From positions 1 through 19,694 of the forward strand of contig CAJUJP010000058.1 of assembly GCA_910586615.1 (NCBI GenBank): 19,694 nt of DNA, written 5' to 3'. The notes beneath the pieces are model-generated. The model had not been told where the DNA came from. It ran no database searches and was given only the letters and a program-made list of their open reading frames with translations. This document shows, piece by piece, positions 7,623 through 14,544 of this stretch. Source of the stretch: an uncultured Lachnospiraceae bacterium. GTDB lineage: Bacteria; Bacillota; Clostridia; Lachnospirales; Lachnospiraceae. Every line of letters begins with the position of its first letter. The first letter of the stretch is position 1. The translations under genes were made by a program, and so were the position numbers.

Positions 7623-8293
7623 GAATAGCAGTACTTGCAGTGCAAGGCGCTTTTGCAGAGCATATAGAAAAGTTAAAGAAGCTGGGAGCAGATTGTGTTG
7701 AACTGAGGCAGGAGGCAGATCTGGATGAAGATTTTGACGGATTGATTCTGCCCGGCGGGGAGAGTACTGTACAGGGTAAGCTGCTTCGTGAACTGCACAT
7801 GTTTGAGCCGCTTCGGGAGAAGATCCACAGCGGGCTTCCGGTGCTTGGCACCTGCGCGGGTCTGATTCTGCTGGCACAGGAGATCAGCAATGACGGGAAT
7901 GTCTACTTCGGGACGCTACCGGTACGTGTGCAGAGAAACGCCTACGGAAGGCAGCTGGGCAGCTTTCACACGGAGCAGGAATTTATCGGGATCGGTAAAG
8001 TTCCCATGACTTTTATCCGGGCGCCTTATATTGAAGCGGTGATACCGGCACAGCCCGGAAAGCGTCCTGCGAATGACCAGAGTGGTGGATGCGCGGTACC
8101 GGAAGCGGCAGCCGGGGACGGCGGCGGACAAAAAGAGAAAAGCGGCATTGGTGCGGAGATTCTTGCCAGGGTGGAGAACAGAATCGTGGCGGTACGTTTC
8201 AAAAATCAGATCGGAATATCTTTTCATCCGGAACTGGATGAAGATGACAGGATTCATGAGATGTTTCTCAGGATGTGCGGCAAGGGCGTGTAA
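7619..8293 (+). CDS. pdxT: Pyridoxal 5'-phosphate synthase, glutaminase subunit PdxT
   Basis: Class I glutamine amidotransferase that hydrolyses glutamine and channels ammonia into PdxS. The triad is Cys79 (GTCAG), His203 and Glu205 (FHPEL); the family motif GGEST is at 47-51 and the oxyanion region PGGES is intact. At 224 residues it is about 30 longer than usual (190-200). The surplus is a Gly/Ala/Pro/Gln-rich, poorly conserved stretch at about 142-178, between RAPYIEAV and the strand ILARVENRIVAV. The frame is open throughout, and conserved sequence resumes afterward, so this is an in-frame insertion and not a frameshift. The start is fixed by GGAG and by the conserved MRIAVLAVQG opening. 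Confidence 0.96.
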   Translation: MRIAVLAVQGAFAEHIEKLKKLGADCVELRQEADLDEDFDGLILPGGESTVQGKLLRELHMFEPLREKIHSGLPVLGTCAGLILLAQEISNDGNVYFGTLPVRVQRNAYGRQLGSFHTEQEFIGIGKVPMTFIRAPYIEAVIPAQPGKRPANDQSGGCAVPEAAAGDGGGQKEKSGIGAEILARVENRIVAVRFKNQIGISFHPELDEDDRIHEMFLRMCGKGV

Positions 8294-8346
8294 GATAAAT
8301 TTTTTGCCTTACCCATTGAGATGCATTGTCTGTTTCATACTTTCTA

Positions 8347-8376
8347 TTGCAGTACGGCTATCAGCCATAGTATACT
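8347..8376 (+). promoter_or_regulatory. Candidate promoter for the acyltransferase-GNAT unit
   Basis: TTGCAG (8347-8352) and TATACT (8371-8376) are 18 bases apart; the -10 is a good match and the -35 moderate. A small dyad, GGCT-atc-AGCC, lies in the spacer. The start site would be near 8383. Confidence 0.45.
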
Positions 8377-8508
8377 AAACATATATAAGATGTACGTGAA
8401 ATTGCCGAAACAAACTGTTTACCGATGATAATGTCCTTCAGATCACATATGGATACGCTTCCAGTGTATATAATGAATCTGAGGGGAGAAGCTGCAAAGG
8501 GGAAAAAT

Positions 8509-9795
8509 TTGAAGATCAAAACCGCCAAAATGCAATATGAAGATGTACTGGCGCTGCCTGCGCCGGTACATTTTAAACCGGTCAGACAGAGGCTGATTTT
8601 TCGGCTTCTGCTCTTTTTATTGTCTGTGGGAGACTTATGGATGACCCGTTTTACTTACCGGCTGACCGGTATGGAGAAGCTGAAGAAGGGTGAACCGTGT
8701 CTTGTGCTGATGAACCATTCCAGCTTTATTGACTTGAAGATTGCCGCCAGACTTTTATGCACCAGACCTTTTCACATCGTCTGTACCTCAGACGGGTTTG
8801 TGGGTAAAAGATGGCTGATGAGAAGCATCGGATGTATTCCGGCCAGGAAGTTTATGACGGATGTAACACTTGTACGGGATATGGTCTATGCGGTCAGGGA
8901 ACTGCGCAGTTCCGTGCTTATGTTTCCAGAGGCGAGTTACAGCTTTGACGGTACCCAGACGCCTTTGCCGGAAAGCATCGGGAAATGTATGAAAATGCTG
9001 AAAGTGCCGGTGGTAATGATTCGTACCCATGGCGCATTTGCCAGGGATCCGCTGTACAATAACCTGCAGCTTCGCAAGGTAAAGGTTTCGGCGGAGGTGG
9101 AATATCTGCTTTCACCTGAGGAGATTGCCGTAAAGCCGGTACAGGAACTGAACGATCTGCTCCGGGAAAAGTTTACCTTCGATTATTTCCGATGGCAGCA
9201 GGAGAATCATATCCGGGTAAAAGAGCCGTTTCGGGCAGACGGACTCAACCGGATGCTGTATAAATGCCCCGGCTGCGGAAGAGAAGGGCAGATGCATGGA
9301 CAGGGGACGCGCATTTTCTGTAAATGCTGCGGTAAAGAATATGAATTGACGGAATATGGCTATCTGAGCAGTGTGGGAGTAGAAAGCCGGGCAGCCCTGG
9401 ATTTCACCCATATTCCCGATTGGTATCAATGGGAACGGGAATGTGTCAGGCAGGAATTGCTGTCGGGAACATACCGGATGGAAGTGCCGGTCTCGATCTA
9501 CATGATGGTTAATACGGACCGGATTTATCAGGTGGGAGAAGGGACACTTACGCATACGCGGGAAGGCTTTCATCTGACGGGGTGCGAAGGAAAGCTGGAT
9601 TATGTGCAGGAGCCGCTGGCATCTTACAGCCTTTATTCGGATTTTTACTGGTATGAGATCGGCGACGTGATCAGTATCGGAAATGAAAGGGTACAGTATT
9701 ATTGTTTCCCGAAGGACTGCGGGGATATTGTGGCGAAGGCAAGGCTTGCCACAGAGGAGCTTTATAAACTGGTAAAGCAGGAAGGGAAATCTTAA
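8509..9795 (+). CDS. 1-acyl-glycerol-3-phosphate acyltransferase-like protein with zinc ribbon
   Basis: A PlsC-type acyltransferase of 428 residues with an extra C-terminal half. The HX4D motif is NHSSFID (His70-Asp75) and the acceptor-site motif is FPEAS (139-143), close to the usual FPEG. A hydrophobic stretch at about 29-44 may tether it to the membrane. A zinc ribbon follows (Cys253, Cys256, Cys271, Cys274), then about 150 residues of a conserved domain I cannot name. The start is uncertain: ATGs at 8425, 8431, 8449 and 8473 lack a ribosome binding site, while TTG 8509 follows AAAGGGG by 6 bases and, from memory, gives the MKIKT opening of related proteins. It likely transfers an acyl chain to a lysophospholipid-type acceptor; the exact substrate is unknown. 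The GNAT gene starts 17 bases after it. Confidence 0.8.
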   Translation: MKIKTAKMQYEDVLALPAPVHFKPVRQRLIFRLLLFLLSVGDLWMTRFTYRLTGMEKLKKGEPCLVLMNHSSFIDLKIAARLLCTRPFHIVCTSDGFVGKRWLMRSIGCIPARKFMTDVTLVRDMVYAVRELRSSVLMFPEASYSFDGTQTPLPESIGKCMKMLKVPVVMIRTHGAFARDPLYNNLQLRKVKVSAEVEYLLSPEEIAVKPVQELNDLLREKFTFDYFRWQQENHIRVKEPFRADGLNRMLYKCPGCGREGQMHGQGTRIFCKCCGKEYELTEYGYLSSVGVESRAALDFTHIPDWYQWERECVRQELLSGTYRMEVPVSIYMMVNTDRIYQVGEGTLTHTREGFHLTGCEGKLDYVQEPLASYSLYSDFYWYEIGDVISIGNERVQYYCFPKDCGDIVAKARLATEELYKLVKQEGKS

Positions 9796-9811
9796 AAGGG
9801 AGTGTATACTA

Positions 9812-11110
9812 ATGAAAGAGAACATGACAGTACGTCTGGTAACAGAGGAAGAGATGGAGGAAGTGCGTCAGTTAGCTGCGATCTGCTTTGACTATCCTTA
9901 TGACAAAAAAGATACGGCGGAGGAAACAAACCAGTCAGATGCAGAAGGCGGACAGACTCCACAGGAACATGAAGAAATACAGCAGGAGGGAGACGGGCAA
10001 AAGAGCGGGAAGCCTCCGGTTCAGCCGCGAAAGGACCGGCAGTATGGTGCGTTTACGGAATCGGGCGAACTGATGGCATCCATGGCGGCCATTCCTCTTT
10101 CCTTTTATTATGAAGGAAAAGCTTTTACGGGATTCGGAGTAGGCGGAGTATCCACTTATCCCCATCACAGGAAAAAAGGCGCGATCCGCGCGATGTTTGA
10201 GCAGATGCTGCGGGATGCTTATGATGAAGGGCGGCTCCTGTCTTATCTTTATCCTTTCAGTGAGTCTTTTTACGGAAGATTTGGATACTGCCGTATGAAC
10301 AATTCCACCAGATACAGTTTTGATCTCAGGGGGATTCCTGATAAAATCTGGGAAGGAAAGTTTGAATTGTATCAAAAAGGCCGGGAGGAGGTCATGGATG
10401 CCTGCAAAGAGGCATATGAGGAATTTGCCGTCCGTTTCGGTCTGATGGTGAAGCGGGAGGAGCCGGACTGGAATATCCTCAAAGATGCCAAGGCGTGGGA
10501 GAACAACAATTATCTTTATCTTTACAGAGATCATGCAGGAAAACCGGCCGGGTATATTGTATTTAAGCGAAAAGGCGGGGATCTTGACTGCCGGGAATTT
10601 ATTTTCCGGGATTACGAGACGCTCTGCGACATGCTTGCTTTTATGAAAGGATACGCATCCGATTACAGGAATATCTGCTTTCATGCGCCGTCGGTGCTGC
10701 GGCTGGAAAGTATGTGTAAAGACTTTGTGGCATACCCTTGCAGGATCGAGCGGGCGATGAACGGAATGGTACGCGTCGTCAACGTGCGAAAAGCGCTTAT
10801 GAATACGGTATACCGGGGAAGCGGAGAAATTGCGATTTACGTAACGGACCCGCAGATTCCGGAGAACAACGGTATTTTCAGAGTTGCATTCAAAGACGGC
10901 CGGGCACAGACAGTACTTTTTAACGGCGCAGAGGAGTGCCAGGAAGAGTCCTGTGATGTTTCTATGGATATCGCCGTATTTTCGGCGGCACTTATGGGGG
11001 ACTTTGATGCGGCGGATCTGGATTATCTTCCCCGGATAAAGGTGCGGGAGCGGGAGGTCTGCGGACAGGTGTTTTACCGTAAACCGTCTTTCATCAACAA
11101 TTATTTTTAG
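9812..11110 (+). CDS. Eis-like GNAT N-acetyltransferase
   Basis: A 432-residue protein of the Eis (enhanced intracellular survival)-like GNAT family: N-terminal GNAT domain, second GNAT-like domain, and SCP2-like C-terminal domain. The acetyl-CoA loop is GVGGVSTYPHHRKKGAIRAM (109-128), followed by YPFSESFYGRFGY (147-159) typical of the group. The C-terminus ends in Phe432, whose carboxylate acts as a general base in characterised Eis enzymes. Residues about 31-75 are a Glu/Gln/Gly/Pro-rich, low-complexity insertion between FDYPY and the strand QYGAFTESGEL. AAGGGAG sits about 9 bases before ATG 9812; ATG 9824 is a possible alternative. It is the second gene of the acyltransferase unit and ends at a hairpin. 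The acceptor amine is unknown. Confidence 0.82.
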   Translation: MKENMTVRLVTEEEMEEVRQLAAICFDYPYDKKDTAEETNQSDAEGGQTPQEHEEIQQEGDGQKSGKPPVQPRKDRQYGAFTESGELMASMAAIPLSFYYEGKAFTGFGVGGVSTYPHHRKKGAIRAMFEQMLRDAYDEGRLLSYLYPFSESFYGRFGYCRMNNSTRYSFDLRGIPDKIWEGKFELYQKGREEVMDACKEAYEEFAVRFGLMVKREEPDWNILKDAKAWENNNYLYLYRDHAGKPAGYIVFKRKGGDLDCREFIFRDYETLCDMLAFMKGYASDYRNICFHAPSVLRLESMCKDFVAYPCRIERAMNGMVRVVNVRKALMNTVYRGSGEIAIYVTDPQIPENNGIFRVAFKDGRAQTVLFNGAEECQEESCDVSMDIAVFSAALMGDFDAADLDYLPRIKVREREVCGQVFYRKPSFINNYF

Positions 11111-11147
11111 GGTGTTTGTTACATGGAACAGTAGTAATCTGTTCGAG

Positions 11148-11190
11148 AGAGGATATCTGGCGGGCTTCATGCTTTGGCCGGATATCCTCT
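11148..11190 (+). terminator. Hairpin terminator candidate after the GNAT gene
   Basis: AGAGGATATCTGGC (11148-11161) pairs with GCCGGATATCCTCT (11177-11190) over 14 positions with one U-G wobble, and the stem can extend by three pairs. The loop is 15 bases. The 3' side runs into TTCTGG and then TTTT, so the U tract is weak. It is 37 bases after the GNAT stop. Confidence 0.5.
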
Positions 11191-11226
11191 TTCTGGCATT
11201 TTACGGCCGGAATCGGGCAGGATATG

Positions 11227-11251
11227 TCAGGAGGCATTGTGTGCTTCCTGA
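11227..11251 (+). promoter_or_regulatory. Stem-loop in the leader of the LytTR operon
   Basis: TCAGGAGGC (11227-11235) and GCTTCCTGA (11243-11251) form a nine-pair stem with one G-U and a seven-base loop, with no T tract. A third dyad, AAACGG-aaag-CCGTTT (11328-11343), ends directly before the AAAAGG ribosome binding site of the LytTR gene. A perfect TTGACA (11307-11312) lies between them, but no -10 is found at the usual distance. Confidence 0.35.
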
Positions 11252-11360
11252 ACACGTGATATGTTGTATGTGCAAAGAAAAAGTATACAAAAGGCATACG
11301 GGCAATTTGACAGAGTGGACTGAAATGAAACGGAAAGCCGTTTGAAAAGGAATCATGACA

Positions 11361-11801
11361 ATGAAGATAGAGATTCATGTAGATGACAGAATCAAAGAGA
11401 CGAGTATCAGCATTTCCTGCGGAAGAATGACGCCGGAACTGGAAAAAATGATTGCAATGATGCGGATTCTGGAAAAGCAGTTTGTAGCATCAAAAGACGG
11501 GGAAACATTTCTGCTGGACATTTTTGAGATCATATATATAGAAGCCATTGACAGAAAAACATTTGTCTACACGAAAGACGGTGTGTACGAATCGGGATTT
11601 AAACTGTACGAGCTGGAAGAGCAGTTGGAGGAATACGGTTTTCTACGGGCAAGCAAATCCTGCCTGATTCAGCTTAGGGCAGTCAGATCGCTGAAGAGCG
11701 ATATCAACCGGAGAATCCGGGTGACGATGAACAACGGCGAAATGATCATCGCATCCAGACAGTACGCGGAGGGAATCAAGCGCAGGCTGGGAATTTCGTG
11801 A
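11361..11801 (+). CDS. LytTR-family DNA-binding regulator
   Basis: A short response regulator-like protein (146 residues) lacking a receiver domain. The C-terminal LytTR domain (about 45-146) shows the usual landmarks: IFEIIYIEA, FVYTKDGVY, FLRASKSCLI, NRRIRVTMNNGE, and ASRQYAEGIKRRLGI. LytTR proteins bind DNA as dimers at paired direct repeats. In Firmicutes, such stand-alone LytTR proteins are often encoded with a membrane protein that inhibits them (LytTR regulatory systems), and a DUF3021 gene follows here. ATG 11361 gives 9-base spacing from AAAAGGA; ATG 11355, two codons earlier, is only 3 bases from it. It is the first gene of a probable four-gene operon and likely autoregulates it. 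Confidence 0.9.
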   Translation: MKIEIHVDDRIKETSISISCGRMTPELEKMIAMMRILEKQFVASKDGETFLLDIFEIIYIEAIDRKTFVYTKDGVYESGFKLYELEEQLEEYGFLRASKSCLIQLRAVRSLKSDINRRIRVTMNNGEMIIASRQYAEGIKRRLGIS

Positions 11802-11906
11802 GAGGCGGGAGAAAAGCTTTGGGCCGGTGTGTGGTTTGAGCCTGACAGGTATGGCAGAATGGATATTAATGGGATGAAAATACAGGATGAACGGAGAGAG
11901 TTTAAC

Positions 11907-12419
11907 ATGGAAGAGCGAAAAACAGTTTTTGATTATCTGGGGCAGGTGTTTATCACATTCGGATTCAGTATTGTGCTGCTGAATATACTTTGTGCTTTTG
12001 TGGGAGAGAGCGCACAGGAGGTTTCTACGATCTTTTCCATGGGAAATAAGGGATTGTCGGCTGCTACAATGGCACAGTTTTTTGCGGTGTCTGTCTGTAT
12101 CACGGCATTGCAGGCACTTTTTTTCACAGACAGGGTCATCAGGAAGATGTCAGCTGCCCTGCGGTTATTTTTTATGGTGATATCCGTGGTAGGAGTTATT
12201 TCAGTCTGTGCGCTTATGTTTGGCTGGTTTCCTGTAAATATGTGGCAGTCTTGGGCGGGATTTTTTATTTCCTTTGCACTGTGTTTTGCGGGAAGTCTCT
12301 GCCTGATGATATTGAAAGAACAGACGGAGAACCGGAAAATGGAGGAGGCGCTGAGAAGACTGCAGGAGAGGGAAAAATCCCGGTATCAGGAGTTTGGGAA
12401 TGGAGGAAAAAATGATTGA
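11907..12419 (+). CDS. DUF3021 membrane protein, probable LytTR partner
   Basis: A 170-residue integral membrane protein with four predicted helices (about 11-32, 52-73, 83-104 and 115-137) and a charged, helical C-terminal tail (138-160) facing the cytoplasm. The GWFPVNMWQSW segment between helices 3 and 4 is characteristic of DUF3021. Known LytTR regulatory systems pair a regulator with a membrane inhibitor, and I infer that role here. ATG 11907 is chosen over an opening at 11829 because ACGGAGAG lies 8-15 bases before it and the family N-terminus fits. The last 8 bases overlap the ABC ATPase gene, indicating coupled translation. Confidence 0.82.
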   Translation: MEERKTVFDYLGQVFITFGFSIVLLNILCAFVGESAQEVSTIFSMGNKGLSAATMAQFFAVSVCITALQALFFTDRVIRKMSAALRLFFMVISVVGVISVCALMFGWFPVNMWQSWAGFFISFALCFAGSLCLMILKEQTENRKMEEALRRLQEREKSRYQEFGNGGKND

Positions 12420-13257
12420 AATTTCACATGTAACCCATCGGTTTGGGGAAAAGGAAGTATTGAAGGACATTACGCTGTCAGTGGAGCAGGGGGAAATTCT
12501 TGGGCTGCTGGGACCGTCAGGAGCAGGTAAAACAACCCTCATCAGGATTATTACGGGGCAGCTCGTACCGGCAGCGGGAAGTGTCAGACTGGATGGACAC
12601 GATCTTATCGGAGCAGAGAAAGATATTTATCAGGAGATTGGAATGATGATGGATCATTTCGGCTTCTATGAGAGGCTGTCCTGTTACGATAATCTGAAGC
12701 TGTATGCAGATATTTATCGGGTAGAGTCTGACCGGATTCAGGAGGTATTGCAATGGGTCGGGCTGTATGAGGATCGTAAGTGCCTGGTTCAGAAGCTGTC
12801 GAAAGGAATGAAGGGAAGGCTGATGCTGGCGCGTGCTGTGCTGCACAGGCCAAAGATCCTTTTTCTTGATGAACCGACCAGCGGCCTTGATCCGGCCACC
12901 ACGAGGAAGATCCACGATCTGATTCTGAGGATGCGTCAGGGAGGGACAACGATTCTTCTGACGACCCATAACATGGCAGAGGCAGAAAAGTTATGTAAAC
13001 ATATAGCACTGCTCCATGAAGGAAAGATAGTGGAATACGGAGAGCCAAAGGAAATCAACCGGAGGTATAACCATAAAAATAAACTGGTGATCCGTCTGCA
13101 CGGCGGGAGAACGGAAGAACTTCCGAATACGGAAGAGGCAGCGGAAAAGGTACGGGAATATCTGATGAACCGTCAGATCGAGACGATTCATTCCACGGAA
13201 CCGAATCTGGAAATGGTATTTATGGAACTGACAGGCAGAAGTCTGAAAGAGGAATAG
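12412..13257 (+). CDS. ABC transporter ATP-binding protein
   Basis: Nucleotide-binding subunit of an ABC-2-type exporter, 281 residues. Walker A is GPSGAGKTT (34-42), the signature is LSKGMKGR (129-136), Walker B is ILFLDE (149-154) and the switch His is His186. The Q-loop position reads GMMMDHFGFYERLS, without the usual Gln, as in several drug/bacteriocin-type ATPases, while LSKGM in place of LSGGQ is also typical of that branch. Residues 225-281 form a C-terminal extension. GGAGG (12402-12406) lies 5 bases before ATG 12412, which overlaps the stop of the DUF3021 gene. The permease follows 14 bases after its stop. The cargo is unknown; peptide antibiotic or lipid export would be typical. Confidence 0.92.
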   Translation: MIEISHVTHRFGEKEVLKDITLSVEQGEILGLLGPSGAGKTTLIRIITGQLVPAAGSVRLDGHDLIGAEKDIYQEIGMMMDHFGFYERLSCYDNLKLYADIYRVESDRIQEVLQWVGLYEDRKCLVQKLSKGMKGRLMLARAVLHRPKILFLDEPTSGLDPATTRKIHDLILRMRQGGTTILLTTHNMAEAEKLCKHIALLHEGKIVEYGEPKEINRRYNHKNKLVIRLHGGRTEELPNTEEAAEKVREYLMNRQIETIHSTEPNLEMVFMELTGRSLKEE

Positions 13258-13271
13258 GAAAGGGTATAAAA

Positions 13272-13967
13272 GTGAAAAACGCATACATTGTTTTTAAGAA
13301 ACAGTTAAAGGATACGAGCCGAAATATGGCTTTGTGCATTCAGTTTGTGATGTATCCGGTGATGGCAGCCATATTGGAGAGTGCGGTGAAGATTGATAAT
13401 ATGCCGGAGCATTTCTTTGCGGGAATGTTTGCGGTGATGCATGTAGGGATGGGACCGTTGTGTGTCATGACAGCGGTTATTGCAGAAGAGAAGGAAAAAA
13501 ATACACTGCGTATCCTGCTTTTCGGTGGAGTCAAGCCGGCAGAATATTTGCTGGGAATAGGTACTTATATCTTGTCAGCCTGCATGGCGGGCGGTGTTGT
13601 GTTCGCGCTGCTGGGGGAATACCGGGGGAAGGACTTTCTGGTGTTTATGGCTGTTATGGCGTCTGGAATCATTGTTTCCATGCTGTTTGGCGCAGTGATC
13701 GGTATCTACAGCAAAAGCCAGGTCTCGGCCACGGCTGTGGCAACGCCGCTTATGATGGTGTTCGCGTTTCTGCCTATGCTTGGGATGTTTAACAAGACCA
13801 TTGCCAGGGCTGCGGATCTGGCTTACTCTCAACAGATCCAGCTGTTGTTTAATCATTTGCAGGCAGGAACAGCTATAGAGCCGAAAAACCTGATCGTAAT
13901 AGGGATTAATTTTGCCATAGCGGCAGCCGGGTTCACATATGCATATCGGAAATGCGGTCTGGCATAG
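13272..13967 (+). CDS. ABC-2-type transporter permease
   Basis: A 231-residue membrane protein with about six hydrophobic segments (residues about 17-40, 53-73, 97-117, 124-148, 158-176 and 204-223). The cytoplasmic EEKEKNTLRILLFGGVKPAE segment is the conserved element of ABC-2 permeases that couples to the ATPase. It begins with GTG at 13272, preceded by AGGAAAGGG. It is the final gene of the LytTR operon and would form a dimer with two copies of the ATPase. At 231 residues it is a compact permease with no large extracellular loop. Confidence 0.88.
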   Translation: MKNAYIVFKKQLKDTSRNMALCIQFVMYPVMAAILESAVKIDNMPEHFFAGMFAVMHVGMGPLCVMTAVIAEEKEKNTLRILLFGGVKPAEYLLGIGTYILSACMAGGVVFALLGEYRGKDFLVFMAVMASGIIVSMLFGAVIGIYSKSQVSATAVATPLMMVFAFLPMLGMFNKTIARAADLAYSQQIQLLFNHLQAGTAIEPKNLIVIGINFAIAAAGFTYAYRKCGLA

Positions 13968-13973
13968 ATCATG

Positions 13974-14020
13974 TCCTGTTCAGGATCTGCCCCGAAAGTG
14001 TAGAAAGATCCAGAACAGGA
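13974..14020. terminator. Hairpin at convergent gene ends (weak terminator)
   Basis: TCCTGTTCAGGATC (13974-13987) and GATCCAGAACAGGA (14007-14020) pair at 13 of 14 positions around a 19-base loop. The stem begins just after the permease stop and contains the stop codon of the minus-strand gene. No T tract is seen on either strand, so it may rather stabilise the mRNA 3' ends. Confidence 0.4.
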
Positions 14021-14174
14021 TCGGCAGGCCGACGGTGGCCAGCAGACAGGCGGCGAAAAGCCGTCCGGAACCGGGTACATCAAGACATGCCGTAATAAAC
14101 GTGATCACATACATCAAGACGAGCAATGCTGCACAGATCAGTGCGGCAATCTGTTTTGGTGTTTTTTTCTTCAT
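13980..14174 (-). CDS. Small two-helix membrane protein
   Basis: A predicted 64-residue protein opening with MKKKTPKQI and containing two hydrophobic helices (about 9-31 and 39-60), with a basic C-terminus. It has a Lys-rich cytoplasmic N-terminus followed by a helical hairpin. From memory, similar short proteins with the same opening are common in Lachnospiraceae, but I know no function. The ATG at 14174 is preferred; an upstream GTG adds four residues. The ribosome binding site is weak (GTGAGA). It is convergent with the ABC operon and its 3' end lies in the shared hairpin. An extended -10 (14216-14224) is a possible promoter. Confidence 0.6.
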   Translation of the reverse strand: MKKKTPKQIAALICAALLVLMYVITFITACLDVPGSGRLFAACLLATVGLPILFWIFLHFRGRS

Positions 14175-14215
14175 TGGAATTCTCACTTTCTGAAATCGAA
14201 ATTTCCGGGGGTAAA

Positions 14216-14224
14216 TTTATAACA
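14216..14224 (-). promoter_or_regulatory. Extended -10 element for the small membrane protein gene
   Basis: On the minus strand TGT-TATAAA forms an extended -10, about 42 bases before the start codon. No good -35 hexamer is found at 16-18 bases. Confidence 0.35.
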
Positions 14225-14382
14225 GGCCGGTAGCTGCAGACACTGTCATATTCATTTTCAAGTTTCTTATTCCATACTTTATCATGCTTTTGCGTTTGGG
14301 GCAATAGAGGCTTTTTATGCATTTTCTGGCTGCTTGTGCCGTATGGCAGACATACAAAAATGTTTGAGGAAAAAGAAAGTGG

Positions 14383-14411
14383 ATGACAAATAATGATACA
14401 TCCGATATGAT
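14383..14411 (+). promoter_or_regulatory. Sigma-A-type promoter of the mannosidase gene
   Basis: ATGACA (14383-14388) and TATGAT (14406-14411) are 17 bases apart, each matching consensus at five of six positions. A start site near 14418 leaves about 127 bases of leader and places any longer protein start outside the transcript. Confidence 0.55.
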
Positions 14412-14544
14412 AATGGTTATGAAAAAGGGCCGCATGATGACAGAAGCGGGCAGGAATAAAACCGGTGGCAGTGAAGTTCTGAGCCGGACAGCCATGGAAG
14501 ATAAGATGCGGTGGAGTAAAATTTCAGACAGGAGATATGACAGT

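Larger units (their letters stand above)
14175..14544. other. 370-base divergent intergenic region
   Basis: This stretch separates the minus-strand small membrane gene from the mannosidase gene. It holds a likely promoter on each strand, described separately. An opening in frame with the mannosidase runs back to ATG 14383 but shows no family similarity and begins within the -35 element. No other gene, repeat or strong hairpin is seen. Confidence 0.55.

Noticed and set aside
12988..13001. Fourth near-copy of the start-region repeat (AGTTATGTAAACAT) inside the ABC ATPase gene
   Set aside because: It is explained by the codons for Lys-Leu-Cys-Lys-His in a conserved part of the ATPase and is not near a start codon.
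14383..14544. 54-codon N-terminal extension of the mannosidase
   Set aside because: It has no family similarity, overlaps the predicted promoter, and the downstream ATG 14545 has a good ribosome binding site and the family N-terminus.
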